NCBI GenBank assembly: GCA_944739405.2 | Contig: OX123182.2 | Coordinates: 97,456,051-97,520,050, forward strand | DNA from: Euclidia mi | Taxonomy: Eukaryota > Arthropoda > Insecta > Lepidoptera > Erebidae | Length of the DNA: 64,000 bases | Direction: 5' to 3' | In this document: piece after piece, positions 43,021-56,379 of the stretch | Layout of the letters: every line of letters begins with the position of its first letter | Numbering within the stretch: the first letter of the stretch is position 1 | Program-made: the position numbers and the translations under genes | Notes under the pieces: model-generated | What the model saw: only the letters and a program-made list of their open reading frames with translations | The model's database searches: none | Told to the model about the DNA's origin: nothing

Positions 43021-45006
43021 TATTTATATTGACTGAGTTGCCCCAAAGTACGATGCCATATCGAAGGTTAGATGCAACCAAGGCATGATATGCTAGAAGT
43101 GCTGTTTGTTTGTTTGAGATTTTTGTTAATCTCCATAGAGCATAAACAAATCTATTGATTTTACTACATGTCTTATCTACGTGGGCTTTCCAGTTGCAAT
43201 AATCGTCCAAGATACCACCTAGGAAAGAAAAACTTAACATCGGATAGAGTTTGAGTATCATAAGTAAGGTTTAAATTATGTTTTTTCCTCCTTTATTTCG
43301 AAATTGGATGTATCTTGTTTTATTAATATTTACATGAAGGTTATTGCAACTTAACCAGCTTACAATGTCCCTAATAGTTCTATTAAGATGTTCATTATAA
43401 TATTTTTTTTTTATCTTACTAGGCGGCAAACGAGCAGACGGATTGCCTGATGGTAAGCAATTACCGCTGCCCATGGACACAAGCAACACCACAGGAGTCA
43501 CAAGTGCGTTGCCACCCTTTGTGATTGGGAAAAGGGATAGGATGAGGAGTGGGATGAGGGAGAAGGAATAGGGGATAGGGCCTCCGGCACTCTTACTCAC
43601 CGAACGAAACGCAACAGTTTAGGTACTGTTACTTTACGTAGATTTACTGTTAGAGTGTAGTACTTCCCCGGTCGAGCCGGCCCATTCATGCTGAAGTCAG
43701 CAAGGCTCTACTACCTTTAAAATTTTAGGCTTTACTACCTTTTAAATTATAAGGGGTTAAAAGGCACTATTATTGATATATCGTCGGCATATAAAACGCA
43801 TTCATGTGTTGTTGCTCGTGGAAGGTCATTGATATACAAGAGGAAAAGAAGCGGGCCGAGTACGCTTCCCTGAGGCACACCTGCCTTGTTATATCTTACC
43901 CTAGATTTAAAACATAGCTCTTCATTTTTTGAATTAAAATTGGTAACTTCTACAAATTGTGTCCTGTTGCTTAGGTAGCTTTTAAACCAGTCATGGGCAG
44001 ATCTGCGTATGCCATATCGTTCACATTTTTGCAGTAATAATTCATGCGATACAAAGTCGAACGCCTTGCTCATGTCAAAGAAGATTGCAGTGACAGGTGA
44101 TTTAGCGTTTACATGACTTATTATTTTGTTTACAAGTTTAAATGCGGCTAAAGTGGTGGATTTGCCTTTTAGGAACCCATGTTGTTCTGGACAGAGTAGT
44201 TTATATTTGTTTATGAAAGATAACAACCTATTATACATAACCTTTTCGAATAATTTGGCTATGCAAGGAATTAATGCAATTGGGCGATAGTTGCTGACAT
44301 CATTTTTATCACCTTTTTGTGAAGGGGTTTTATCACAGTTTTTTTTAGTCTATCGAGGAATGTACCTTGAACAAGAGACAAATTAATAATATGTACCAAA
44401 ACTGGAGCAATTAATTTGCTACAAGATTTAAACATGTTTGTGGGAAAATGGTCATAGGGTGGCCACAGAAGGGGTATCTTTGAGCGAAGAAATTAATTTT
44501 TGAACCCCTTTCACGTCAGTTGGATATAAAAATATGCTTAAATCATTTGTTTGAACGGCGGTATTTTTAGTCTTATTATTACACTCATTATAACTGTCGG
44601 TTATATTGGTCATACCTATATAGTAGTTATTGAATATATTTGCAATTTTCTCTGGATTCTGTATATTCAATTGATTATGTAATAATTGTGGAATAACGCT
44701 TGTTGTATCATTTGGTCCTGTACTTCCATTTATTACTTTCCAAGACGCTTTACAAGTATTTGAAGCCTTACGCACGAATTTTTCATTACACAATTTTTGA
44801 GCGGTAGTAATACATTTTTTTTTAAATTTATTATATTGATAATATTTTGCTTTATTCGATTGATTTCCAGATCTATAGCATGTAAATCTCAATTTACATT
44901 TAGTTTCAGTAGCTTTCCGTATCCCTTTTGTGACCCAGAAAGTACTTTTTACTTTATTACATACTTTTAGACGAACAATTGGAAAGCATAAATTAAAAAA
45001 GAGCAA
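43021..45006 (-). pseudogene. LINE reverse transcriptase, broken by frameshifts and a SINE
   Basis: Pre-RT linker at 45006-44452 (WVTKGIRKATETKCKLRF). Then the RT in pieces: LHKK, NYRPIALIPCIAKLFEKV in a shifted frame near 44320-44250, and at 44238-43747 QHGFLKGKSTT, IFFDMSKAFDFV, AGVPQGSVLGPLLFLLYIND and the active site CVLYADDISII. The SINE interrupts, and the frame resumes with YYNEHLNRTIRDIVSWL (43393-43271) and FLGGILDDYCNWKAHVDK to GIVLWGNSVNI at the gypsy junction. Frameshifts lie near 44455, 44312 and 43265. Motif order fits jockey/CR1-type LINEs. Confidence 0.85.
43401..43745 (-). mobile_element. poly(A) retroposon (SINE-like), copy 2, inside the LINE RT
   Basis: Flanked by ATTATAA at 43394-43400 and 43746-43752. 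The plus-strand T-run (about 43402-43412) is the A-tail of a minus-strand insertion. The body matches 3377-3690 from 'ggcggcaaacgagcagacgg' onward. Confidence 0.85.
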
Positions 45007-45276
45007 TAAATCATCATGAAAAATGTTAAAAGCTAATTTAGTATCATTTTGAGATAGGCATTCAGACCACGAAAGTTCCTTGAGATAGTTTAAAAATATC
45101 TTAATATTTTCATTGTGATAATCCCTTTTAGTTCTGAAAAAGAAGGATGATGGTATACCTTTATTTTCTATTGGAAATGAAAGAAATTGACCTGTGTTAT
45201 GATCAGAAAGATGTAGAGGCAGTACACCACCAGAAGCTGTGGGTGTATTACTTAATATCTGATCTATACAAATATT

Positions 45277-45687
45277 CTACCTTGTGGGTTCCTTAATGTG
45301 AATATTAAAGTTGTAGTTTTGGACAATTCTATGAAATTCAGCAAGTGTTTCACTATGTTTTAATAGGTCTAAGTTGAAATCACCACAAATGATTATCTTT
45401 TTCTTTGTTTTATTGCGTAATTTCGTCATTAAAACCTCCAACTTTCGAAGAAAAATATTTGGACAATAATTAGGTATTCGATATATACAAATTATTATGC
45501 AGTTATATTGGAGCGATCTCAATCCCACAACATTCAAAAGTAAGTTCACTAGAAATCTCATCCAGATATGAGACTTTTTTAAACTCAATATAGTTTCTAC
45601 AAAAAATACAAACTCCACCTCTCCTTTGTTTAGCTCTTGAGAAGGAGTTGGCAAGTGTAAAGTTATTAAGATGCATGCTAACTTCAT
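45277..45687 (-). pseudogene. LINE endonuclease, C-terminal part
   Basis: In the first half the real coding frame is another one (reading SMHLNNFTLANSFSRAKQ, then RRGGVCIFCRNYIEFK), which meets a stop near 45512. Downstream, this frame carries KIIICGDFNLDLLKHSE, the endonuclease motif with catalytic Asp and Asn. The AP-like endonuclease nicks the target for LINE insertion. It is inactive because of the frame break and the solo LTR upstream. Confidence 0.75.
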
Positions 45688-45692
45688 CGCCT

Positions 45693-46499
45693 TGTAACGT
45701 AATACTACACGTATTGCGTTATAATATCTCGCAGGCGCTTAACGCCAGCTTAGCCGTTCGCAATATTACCAAATATGGTCATGTTCACTAGCCAAAGGCA
45801 GTTGTGAGTCACAGGCCTATATCTATATAAGATGGGTGCGCGATCTAAGTTGATCACTTGCCCTACACACCGTCTCGCTGATGGTTGTAGTAACTACAAC
45901 TACAATCCTACTTCTCTTTCTACTGTCCCGCTGGGGGTAAGCATATTCTAGTTGTCTGTGTGCCTACACGTTCTGTCTGTAGTATCTGTGTCTCCTAAGC
46001 ATAACAGCCGATCTAGGGACCGCCTGTTCCTGACCGGTTGTTGTGTATTCTCTATGCTGTTTCCAGTTCTTCCTACGGGCTCACTGCACCTGTCTTCTCT
46101 CTACGGGCTACAAGCCACGAGCTGCTGGCGCCGTGCCGCTACTAGCCAGCTGCCACCCAAGCCTCCGTTCCTGCCTACGAGCTCCTACAGCCAGGCCACG
46201 GACGCCTGAGCCTGACCGCTCGGCCCACATCGGCTGCACCGCCTGAGACCCCGCTCAGCCTGAACCTCGACTACAGAGCTGCCTGCGCAGCGCACCTTGG
46301 CCAGCTTATCGGCGACCCTACGAGCAGCTACCCTGCGAGCGTCGGAGAGCAGCAGGAGTCTACGCTCCAGCCCTCAGGCCAGTGCTTACCTAGTTCGGTC
46401 ATACTGTATGTAAGCGGTAGTGAGACATAATAAAGAACCTGTTCAGCCTAGCAGTGTTTCTCTCGAACCCCGAAATTCTACCTGAGATCCTCCGTCTCA
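45693..46499 (+). mobile_element. solo LTR, 807 bp
   Basis: It starts TG, ends CA (TGTAACG...GTCTCA) and is flanked by GCCT at 45689-45692 and 46500-46503. It contains a TATA box TATATAAG (45824-45831) and a polyadenylation AATAAA (46429-46434) in the plus orientation. There is no internal gag-pol, so the element was lost by LTR-LTR recombination. The GC-rich plus frames inside it are not genes. It splits the LINE endonuclease. Confidence 0.88.
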
Positions 46500-46503
46500 G
46501 CCT

Positions 46504-46679
46504 ACTTTCAAGAAACTTTCACATATACACACTATGTCAATATAAAAGCCTGTCTTAGATAGATCATCCAGAGTTATCTGCAATAAGTCTCTTTTACTTA
46601 GGATCCCTGCAATGTTCTGGTGGAGGATGGTTATAGTGTTCTTTTTGTTATTGACGAAAAAACTTAGACACATTATCAT
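46504..46679 (-). pseudogene. LINE endonuclease, N-terminal part
   Basis: It reads NTITILHQNIAGILSKRDLL and DIVCICESFL, the first two motifs of the LINE endonuclease with the Glu of the active site, and ends at the solo LTR. Confidence 0.75.
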
Positions 46680-46699
46680 TTAGACTTTCAGGCGATGTG

Positions 46700-47482
46700 T
46701 TATGCTGTACTTTTACCTGTACTGTTATTTTTAGAGCGCAAACATTTGGAAATTTTATGAAAATTTTCAGTTATTGTAGTCTGAATTATTTTTGTCTTAG
46801 ATTTGACATTGTACTTTGGTGCAGAGTTTCGAGATATATTTTTTTTATTTATAGGGCACTTGTAGTTTGACTTATTGATTATTTCAGTATTCGAAACTTC
46901 TGAGCATTTTTTCTGTGTTTTAAAATTCAAATACATGTTATCATAGTCGATACAATCTATAATGTAGTTTAGTTTGTTACAAGTGTCATGTAATTGGTTT
47001 CTATAAACTTTACTGTTCCTTACAAAGTGGCAATTAGGCAGATTTCTACAAATTAATTCAATCTCATTGTTTAACTTACATTCATTTAGAAAAATATTTT
47101 TTACAACATTTAATACCAAAACCGTACAGTTATTGTTTTGAAGTTTCTTTAAACTAGCCATTAATTAAAAAAATATACCAACAGGATTTGAATCATTTTC
47201 TCCACCACAAATAATAATTTTATCACCGGAGGAATAATTTGAGTGTCGAATATCTTGTAAGATTTGTTCTGAGGAAGCAAATGGCTTTGTTAACCCAGAG
47301 ATATGGTAATTCTGGTACATAGTGTTCATTCTGCTTTTAATCAGTGCAGATGCTAGACCTACACATTGTTGAGAACCATAGATTACAATTTTATTGCGTA
47401 ACAATACTTTGCTAAACAAATTAAATTTACTTGACTTCTGATTATTATAACTAACATAATTTTTGGTAGTTTTTTTTCTCAA
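46700..47482 (-). pseudogene. LINE ORF1 remnant, SGNH-hydrolase-like
   Basis: One frame with a single TAA at 47165-47167. The upstream half reads KIVIYGSQQCVGLASALI and later DKIIICGGENDSNP, which resembles the GDS-like and GxND blocks of SGNH/esterase-like ORF1 proteins of some CR1-group LINEs. The downstream half reads NNCTVLVLNVVKNIFLNE and a basic tail (KKNISRNSAPKYNVKSK). The role would be RNA or membrane binding in the retrotransposition particle. The assignment is tentative. Confidence 0.55.
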
Positions 47483-48152
47483 TATTATTATGGTTTTCCT
47501 CTATCGTTGGTGTTGTTGAGACTTCAGTTGACTCCTGAGTGAAACAGTGTGCTTGGGTATGGTCCACTGGATGGTCTGAGAAAATGTCGACGTATTGTGT
47601 CAGCAATTTCTTTGCTTTCTCTGATTCGATTTCTGTTAGACCGTCATTGCAACCTTTCAAAACACTATCCACGTTAACGTTAGTCTCAGCCAGACCCTTT
47701 GTTTCCTGACAGGTTCATAACCAAGCGACTTCCACGTACTCTCCTATCTCAGAACCCTTCTTCAAAACTTTTTCTTCATCACTTAAATTTAGGACAGGTA
47801 TAACTATCATTTGTGAAAAAGCAACAACTACACACGCCAGCAACCATGGATCGTGATCTCTATTGTCTTCTATCATTATGCAACGTCGCTAACTCGAAGT
47901 GGCAGGTAATGTGACAGGAACAAAGGTCTGTGACCTAGGTGCCAGCTTGCTCTCCTTGAGGCACAAAACCTTTCCCGTGCCTCCAACTTTCATTGGAATC
48001 TCCACGTCTCCACACTTTAGGATACCACACTTAATATCCAATCTACATTGGTGATCTCTGAAGAAGTCTAGCCCAACAATGCAGTCGTCGACAATGTCTG
48101 CAATCAGTTCTTTTTGCCCATATAATTTGTCACCTACTTTGAAAGCCACCAT
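47483..48152 (-). pseudogene. Ty3/gypsy protease and linker fragment
   Basis: It reads AFKVGDKLYGQKELIADIVD, then DCIVGLDFFRDHQCRLDIKC, the C-terminal half of a retropepsin (ILG-like loop replaced by IVGLDFF). After this come IPVLNLSDEEKVLKKGSEIG, a TGA near 47717, and EKAKKLLTQYVDIFSDHP, the usual lead-in to a gypsy RT. The RT is missing: the sequence stops at the LINE 5' side (about 47490). It is a truncated relic of a third gypsy family. Confidence 0.75.
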
Positions 48153-48179
48153 TTGCTCTCCCCTGACTGGGATGTGCTG

Positions 48180-48384
48180 GCCGGTAGCCGTTGTATATAT
48201 AGTAGAAGATACTAATCTTGCCTAGGTTAGAAGACTCAGGCGGGAGCGAAGCGAAGTGGAGCTCCTACCTTAATCTTCGTGGTTTTTTTTTAACTACCTA
48301 GAAGTAGGAGCCCCGCGAAGAGAGGCTCCGTCGAGCTTAGTTAGTAGACGCCATATGAGGTTTAGTTTTAGGTTTAATTGTAAA
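48180..48384. repeat. repeat fragment with GGAGC hairpins
   Basis: 'gcgggagcgaagcgaagtgg' and 'taggagccccgcgaagagag' resemble the hairpin near the end of the following repeat, so this may be part of a second nested copy. Confidence 0.45.
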
Positions 48385-48692
48385 TAAAAAACTGGGGTTG
48401 GGTTTCGAAACGAGTCGCCCGAATTTAAAGGCATTGGTGGTGTAGGGGGCTTAAGGGAGTTAGTTTTAATCCCCTAAAAGTAATTTTGGCTGTCGGAGTT
48501 GCGTCTAAATATTTTTTAACAATTTCCAAAAATTCTTCAATCAAATAAATGCAAAACGGAACGTAATTTTAGGTTTTATGTGAAAGTAACTAAATAGGTT
48601 GTGTTAGGTTTTCTTTTGACCCTTAAGCCGAAAATAGGAGCCCTGCGAAGCAGGGTTCCTACAACCTCAGTTTATTAAACTAGTGGAATCAA
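48385..48692 (+). repeat. interspersed repeat, copy 2 (Helitron-like 3' end)
   Basis: It matches 15300-15745 with one larger deletion (the section equivalent to 15500-15640 is shortened). It ends with the hairpin AGGAGCCCTGC-GAA-GCAGGGTTCCT and 'agtttattaaactagt'. Confidence 0.7.
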
Positions 48693-49597
48693 TAAAAGCG
48701 ATATTTAGGTTTTATGTGAATAAAAGTTATGGAAAATGGTATTATTGAAAACGATAATTATAGCAAATACAATAATGGATTTAAATAATTATGATACTTG
48801 ATCGATTATGACCAATGGAATAGGTGAAAGTCATTTTATGTCATTTCACGATAATGGCAACTGAAGCGTTATTTGTAATGAATTTATGGCAAATACACCA
48901 GTATGGCATATAAAATTATGGTATTTTAAATTATAGCAAACATTAGTAAACCTGTTACACTGATTGTTAATAAAATATAATGCTTTAAAGTCTGCCCAAT
49001 GCCTTTCGCTGAATATGCGACTAGAAAAAGTAGCTAAAAAGAAATTTATTCACCGCCAAGCACGCATAAAACTAACAAGTGCCTTACACAATAGCTTTTA
49101 TAAAACATTTTCCCGCGAACAAAGTCACGTTATAACATAGAGGCTATGAGGCATGAATTATTGACATGAGAAAATGAACAACTCGAAGCTGCCTTCGGCA
49201 GGCTGCCAAATTTTAATGATAACTGACGCCTTCGCGTCGGAAATTATTTGCAAATAAATGTTAGCCTTGACTCTTTGCTTTTACAAATTAATTTATCTTG
49301 CTGTCACAAATCAACCTCATAAATCACACCCTTAAATACATCCATATGTTACAGACATAAAGTTCATAATCGAAATGTCGTCATCTACTTGGGAACGTCG
49401 ATTGCTACCAGTGAAGTTTAAGTTGGCTCCAGTCTAAAAATCGATCAAATATCATGCTCAGATGAATGTACAGTTCACCATTAAGTAAACGTAATAACAA
49501 TTTTTATTATTAATGTTCCAAAGAACTGCGTTTCTCCTTAGATACCACTTCGTATTTTCCGCGAGGTGAGTTATAAATAAAAATTATTTTTAAATAA
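48693..49597. other. noncoding, nothing recognised
   Basis: AT-rich with short repeats of 'ttatgg' and 'taatggc'. No gene is supported. Confidence 0.45.
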
Positions 49598-49641
49598 AAA
49601 AAACGACTTCAAAAAACACTAAGGAACTAAAAAACAAAACA

Positions 49642-49826
49642 TAATTGGTTTTGGAGCAAAAACTTTTGGAGTCGGTGCCAAGCCAAGTATTTCTGATTTG
49701 ACTATAAAACCTCTACACATTTTTATATAACTTTCGTTGTTGATAGAATAGGTAGTTTGTAATTTATTAACTTTTTGCTTAAGAGCTTGGCACCGACTTC
49801 AAAAGCTTTTGCTCCAAAACCAATTA
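49642..49826. repeat. foldback, 42-bp arms
   Basis: 49642-49683 and the reverse complement of 49785-49826 match at 40 of 42 positions (TAATTGGTTTTGGAGCAAAA...GTCGGTGCCAAGC), with a 101-bp spacer. Confidence 0.92.
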
Positions 49827-50014
49827 TTTTTTGCTTTTTAGTAGTATACTAATAAAAAATAGTAATAGGTGGTAAGTAGGTACATAGGATAGTGTAGGTG
49901 GTACATGATGAGGAGGCCTTCCTTACGTGCCTCAATTCTGAAATGTAGACTTGTATCTTTCTGGCAATTTCAAGTATTTTTTGTTTTCAAATAGATAGCC
50001 TAAACACGTTCGTT

Positions 50015-50500
50015 TCAGCTCCATCATCAGATCCCGGAAATCATCCAATACCAAAGTGTTTGCCAAGACAAAATAAACAAGCCTAAACACGATGAGATTG
50101 CGTTATTGTATTACTAATATCCCATGGCCACCTTCCTGCTCTATCATCAGAGTTTGGTAAACATTTAGCACTTAAGTCCATGTAAAGACGAATCAAACGA
50201 GCCCAAACTCAAAGGGGTTTGCGTTACTGTAACACAGGAAGGTGGCCATGGGATCTTTGTAATAACAAAGATCCCGTGACCACCTTCCTGTTTCATCATC
50301 AGACCCTGGAAAACATCCAGTACCTAAGTACATGTAAGGACCAATCAAACGACCCTAAACTCGATGAGATTGGGTTCAAAGTCTATGTAAAGACGACTCA
50401 AACGAGTCCAAGCTCGACGGCATTGGGTTTTTATCGTCAAATCGCTTCAAGTGTGCTTATAAAATTTGAAGAGTTCCTTCGACTTTTGCAGGATTCCATG
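50015..50500. repeat. diverged minisatellite with internal palindrome
   Basis: The phrase CATCATCAG-x-x-x-x-GG-AAA-CAT...AGTACCTAAGT recurs at 50021, 50141 and 50293, with a degenerate half unit to 50440. A near-perfect palindrome lies at 50234-50259/50266-50291 (26-bp arms, two mismatches), and one arm recurs near 50120-50139. Confidence 0.8.
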
Positions 50501-50668
50501 ATCAGATCCTGACATGATGATCATGGGGCCAACTAGGAGGTATATTCTTTCAATAAAAACAAGAAATTTTGAAATCGAGCCAAGCGTCTTAGAGAAATCG
50601 GGGAACATACATAAAAAAGATTCCGACGAATTGAGAACCTCCTCCTTGTTTTGAAGTCGGTTAAAAAG

Positions 50669-52537
50669 AGTTTTATGAAAGAAAGGATTGTTACAGGGTA
50701 ATATTATTTCTTTCACAGTCTGCGGAAAGGACAATGGCAGATCTCCATACATCAAAATGTCTGAAATTAAATTGAAGCGAACAGTAATAAAAAATATATC
50801 AAAAAATTTGGCGTAAGTAACAGAGTCTACAAATGATTCTATTTTCACTCAGAGAAGGTGGAAAAAGAAGATATCGGTGTTTGAAGTTTTAGTTAAGAAT
50901 GAACAATGTAGGTACAAGGAAAGTTATAGTATGAAAGTTAAACAATATAGGTAGGTACGTTTGAATTATCAAATGACATATGTCAGATTGACATCAACAC
51001 GCGGAAGTATTTTGTAGTATCTAACTGTCACAGCCAACGACAAAAGCAGAGCTGCACATTTTAAATCGATTTTATGTGAAATCGATGCAACTTTAAAACG
51101 ATGCTGTGACGTTGTTATTTGATTTAAATGTTGTTTTGCGTCAAAAATATTAGCTTATTGATATAATGTTGATTGAATATTTAATAACTGCATTTTAAAC
51201 CAAACCAAATCTATAAAGGTCGATCGTATCGATTACTTATTTAATAATCGATACGGATATAGCACTCACGTCTATTCCTGTCACACCATTATCTATGGCA
51301 ACAATCAAATAAAAAAAGTATTCGTAATCAATTGGAATGCTTTTTATCATCATAAAATACTCCAGCTTTAACGAAACAAAGTGAAAATATTAAAAATCGT
51401 AGAAAAAAGAAACAATTTGTTTTGTTCATATGAAGTTTAAGGTCGCCACAACAAACCCAGACCAAATTCTGCCATTGTCCTTTGTATTTAATAAATAAAT
51501 TTAAAGTTAAATAAACAATACTATAAGTAACAAAGAATGACAACTAAATTTCGTTACATCTTGATGTTTTCTTAGCCAAGCAGGCATTGCGGTATATTAA
51601 CAGTGTATTTTCGTATTTTGTTAGTGGTTTCGTATGCAGTATACTCTGGATGTGTGTTCATATTTTGTATAGTATATTGTAGTTATGTTTTAAGATTATC
51701 ATTTCTATTGTATATCAGCCTTGGCGTCGATGATATAGCAGAAAAGTTTGGGAATGTCATTAGAGGAGATTTCATTTCCCCCGCCTCTCCGTTGTGAAAG
51801 AATGCTTTAATAACCGCTCGTGGTTTGGCTGTGCGATTCTTTTTTATTTTTATGAATGTTAATCTTATTTTGAACGGTGAATCATGTGACGTAGGTTTGA
51901 AAGGCAATGAGCAATGGCCAGAAGCAAAACATACAAGGAGTCTGAATAAGACGAATGGCATAAGAGTAAATCAGTTCTATTGATAATGTCAAAACCAGGA
52001 CGCAAGGATTCGGATCAATTTATAGAAAGTCGAGTCTGAAAGCAAACGCACAATAAATCTTGATAGCTTCTTTGATTTAACTGATTATTTCAATAGAAAT
52101 GTTATTTTTCTTACTTGGCTTTTTTAATTAAATTTCTGTTTTTTTCGTGAATTTAGTTTTTACTGTACGGTCGCGGTCTAAAAATGTTTACCACTTTTCA
52201 AATTACATTCTTTGTCACGCTGGGTTCAGCAAAGTCTAAAATGCTATATCTGAGTACTTATTACTTTTCAATTATAGGTAAGTCATCGATTCCAACAAAA
52301 AGAGTATGAATATTTTTAGGTCGATGAAATAATCTGACATAATGACAGAATTGCATTTATTTTTCTGTAAAAGTTCTGTATTTTAATATTGTTATAAAAA
52401 CACTTAGGTATCTACTTATTGTAATAAAATGGTACTATCTAAACAAAAGCTCACTTATGTGATCAGCGTGCGCTTTAACGTGACTAGCATACCATCCACT
52501 ATCATTATAGCTCACAGTCTGACCGCCCCCAAATTTT
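50669..52537. other. noncoding, nothing firmly recognised
   Basis: Overlapping short frames around 51600-51960 on both strands have no recognised domains. Confidence 0.45.
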
Positions 52538-52550
52538 CGCTAGACGATAT

Positions 52551-52986
52551 CATCATCATCATCACCCTAGCATTTTCTTAGTTGCATCCCAAGCTTGCGC
52601 TTCGGAGCCCAGGGACCTGCTATTACTGGTCTACCAAGATGTGACTGAATATCAGTTTTTACACGGAGAGACTGCCATCTTACATCATTCTAAGGTTAGA
52701 CCAGTAGTCAGTAGGTATATTTGAGGGCACTGAATTCCCACTAATGACTGCCATAGATCATGACAGCCGGGACTGCTCAACGTGCTTTCTGATGCACGGG
52801 GGTGAAACACCGCAACATAGGGCTAATTTTTAAGAATTTCTTGACAGAAATTCCTAATAATTTGTCACTAAGAAATTCTTAACAGAAAACCTTGGCAACA
52901 TTTTCCGAGCCCGGTCCGCGAATCGAACCCGAGACCTCATGATCAGCTGTCGTATGCACTATCGCTAGACCAACGAGCCAGTCTTA
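52551..52986 (-). mobile_element. tRNA-derived SINE, 436 bp, GAT tail
   Basis: Flanked by CGCTAGACGATAT at 52538-52550 and 52987-52999. On the minus strand the tRNA-like head has a B box GGTTCGATTCG (about 52919-52929) and the 3' tail is a GAT repeat (plus-strand ATC at 52551-52563). The interior carries a small inverted repeat AAGAATTTCTT...AAGAAATTCTT (52831-52892). Confidence 0.92.
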
Positions 52987-52999
52987 CGCTAGACGATAT

Positions 53000-54030
53000 A
53001 AATATTGTATTTTTTGCAAAAAGGTTTTATATTCAGGATATCGTATTTTCGCCATCCCTTTCATTATAATCTGTCAATGTAAAAGTCATTTGATATACTT
53101 ATTAATTACAAATATCAAAATCGTAAATAGCAAGTTTAAAATTACATTATTTGAAGACTACAAATATTTTAGTTTCAGTGTAAATATCACCCTTGTAATT
53201 AAATGAACGTATATTATAAATGTAGAATAATAAATCGTTATTGACACCAGTTGCTACGCAACGCATGTTATCATAGATTGGTTGCCTAGTACAAAATCGT
53301 CGTCCTTGTGTCATTGATTTGTTCATGCAATTATACGCCTTAAGGTGGTAAACACTTTCAGACCGCGACTGTACATGCTGCATTTTACATTACATAGTAA
53401 ACGCAAGTTTTAATAGAAAATTTTACAAAGGAATACACACTTGCTCAAATTTATAAAAATAATGTTACTGTATTTTAATTAACATCTTTTATGCAGTTGT
53501 CACTAGCAGGGTAAACGTCTTTTTTTGTTGAACTACTGCTCTTGGATTTATTTCTGTGTCGACAAAAATCTACCCCACTAATTTTGTATGTTATATTTAA
53601 TTTTTAATAAAATATAATTATTTTAAGCTCTGTCGTGAATTAACAAAACGTGAAACTACCAGCTTCCATGTTATAATACATCTCGCTATTAAATATTCAG
53701 TACTAAATTCATGTAATTTTTCAAATAAACAGTATTATTATTTAAAGATATATTATATACTAGGGTATCCGCGTGATAAGGATGTATCCTTGAAAATAAT
53801 CCCAGCGCCATATTTTAGTCCAAAATAAGACCAGCCGTTTAGTGAACGTTCAATAACATACATACATATGGATAAGTTAGTAAAATATAACAGAAAAGAT
53901 AGGAATGGGACTTTGAAAGGCTGAGCACTTTCTTTATTTTCCTCTTTCTTGTCTGCTTACGATCATTGCCGCAGTGACTAATCGGTAATAATGCTGTAAT
54001 TTTATAACATGACCAATTTCCGACAAGGAA
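53000..54030. other. noncoding, nothing recognised
   Basis: No supported gene. The minus frame at 53147-53383 has no recognisable domain. Confidence 0.45.
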
Positions 54031-54330
54031 TCTATCTATCTATCTATCGTCATGCCTGTCTCCCATTGGGGTAGGCAGAGACTGTGGAACGCCAAATGCT
54101 TCGGTTCGAACACAACTCTTTCGCTTCCTCGATATTCATTAACCTCATCATACATGCTTGCCGGTTATGGGTACTTTTAATTTGGCCCTTTTTTATTACG
54201 TCACCTATTTGGTCTGCGTACGTCCGTCTTAGGCGTCCCCTGCCGACATCTCCATTTATTCTTACACGATACACTTCTTTCGTATTTCTTCTTTCATCCA
54301 TCCAGGAAATCATTATATTTTTATGCACAG
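54031..54330 (-). mobile_element. LINE 3' end encoding polyprotein C-terminus, GATA tail
   Basis: The minus frame reads SWMDERRNTKEVYRVRINGD, then GRGRLRRTYADQIGDVIKKG and MMRLMNIEEAKELCSNRSIW, ending SAYPNGRQA. This C-terminal pattern of a LINE RT protein is also seen, decayed, at 19190 and 10429. The tail is GATA (plus-strand ATCT at 54031-54047). Confidence 0.8.
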
Positions 54331-56375
<2,045 letters not shown>

Positions 56376-56379
56376 AATG

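Larger units (their letters stand above)
36680..47490 (-). mobile_element. LINE split by four later insertions
   Basis: Read on the minus strand, ORF1 remains lie at 47482-46700, the endonuclease at 46679-45277, the reverse transcriptase at 45006-43021 and the C-terminus at 37426-37016. The gaps are exactly filled by a solo LTR (45693-46499), a poly(A) SINE (43401-43745) and a Ty3/gypsy element (37427-43020), and a TATG-tailed retroposon sits in the 3' UTR (36760-36990). The protein reads from one side of the gypsy insertion to the other without loss, apart from the TATT duplication. The 3' end is set near an AATAAA at about 36690 but is not certain. Confidence 0.85.
49598..50668. mobile_element. 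composite repeat with inverted CGACTTCAAAA ends
   Basis: The left end 'aaaacgacttcaaaaaaca' is mirrored by the right end 'tgttttgaagtcggttaaaa', the common lepidopteran terminus ACCGACTTCAAAA. It contains a 42-bp foldback (49642-49683/49785-49826) and a diverged minisatellite (50015-50500). It probably is a DNA-transposon derivative; no transposase is seen. The minus frame 50447-50848 across its edge is not coding. Confidence 0.55.

Noticed and set aside
45952..46246. Plus-strand frames of 67-85 residues
   Set aside because: They fall inside the GC-rich half of the solo LTR and have no domain.
50447..50848. 133-residue minus frame
   Set aside because: It crosses the end of the composite repeat and shows no domain; part of it is the reverse of the minisatellite.
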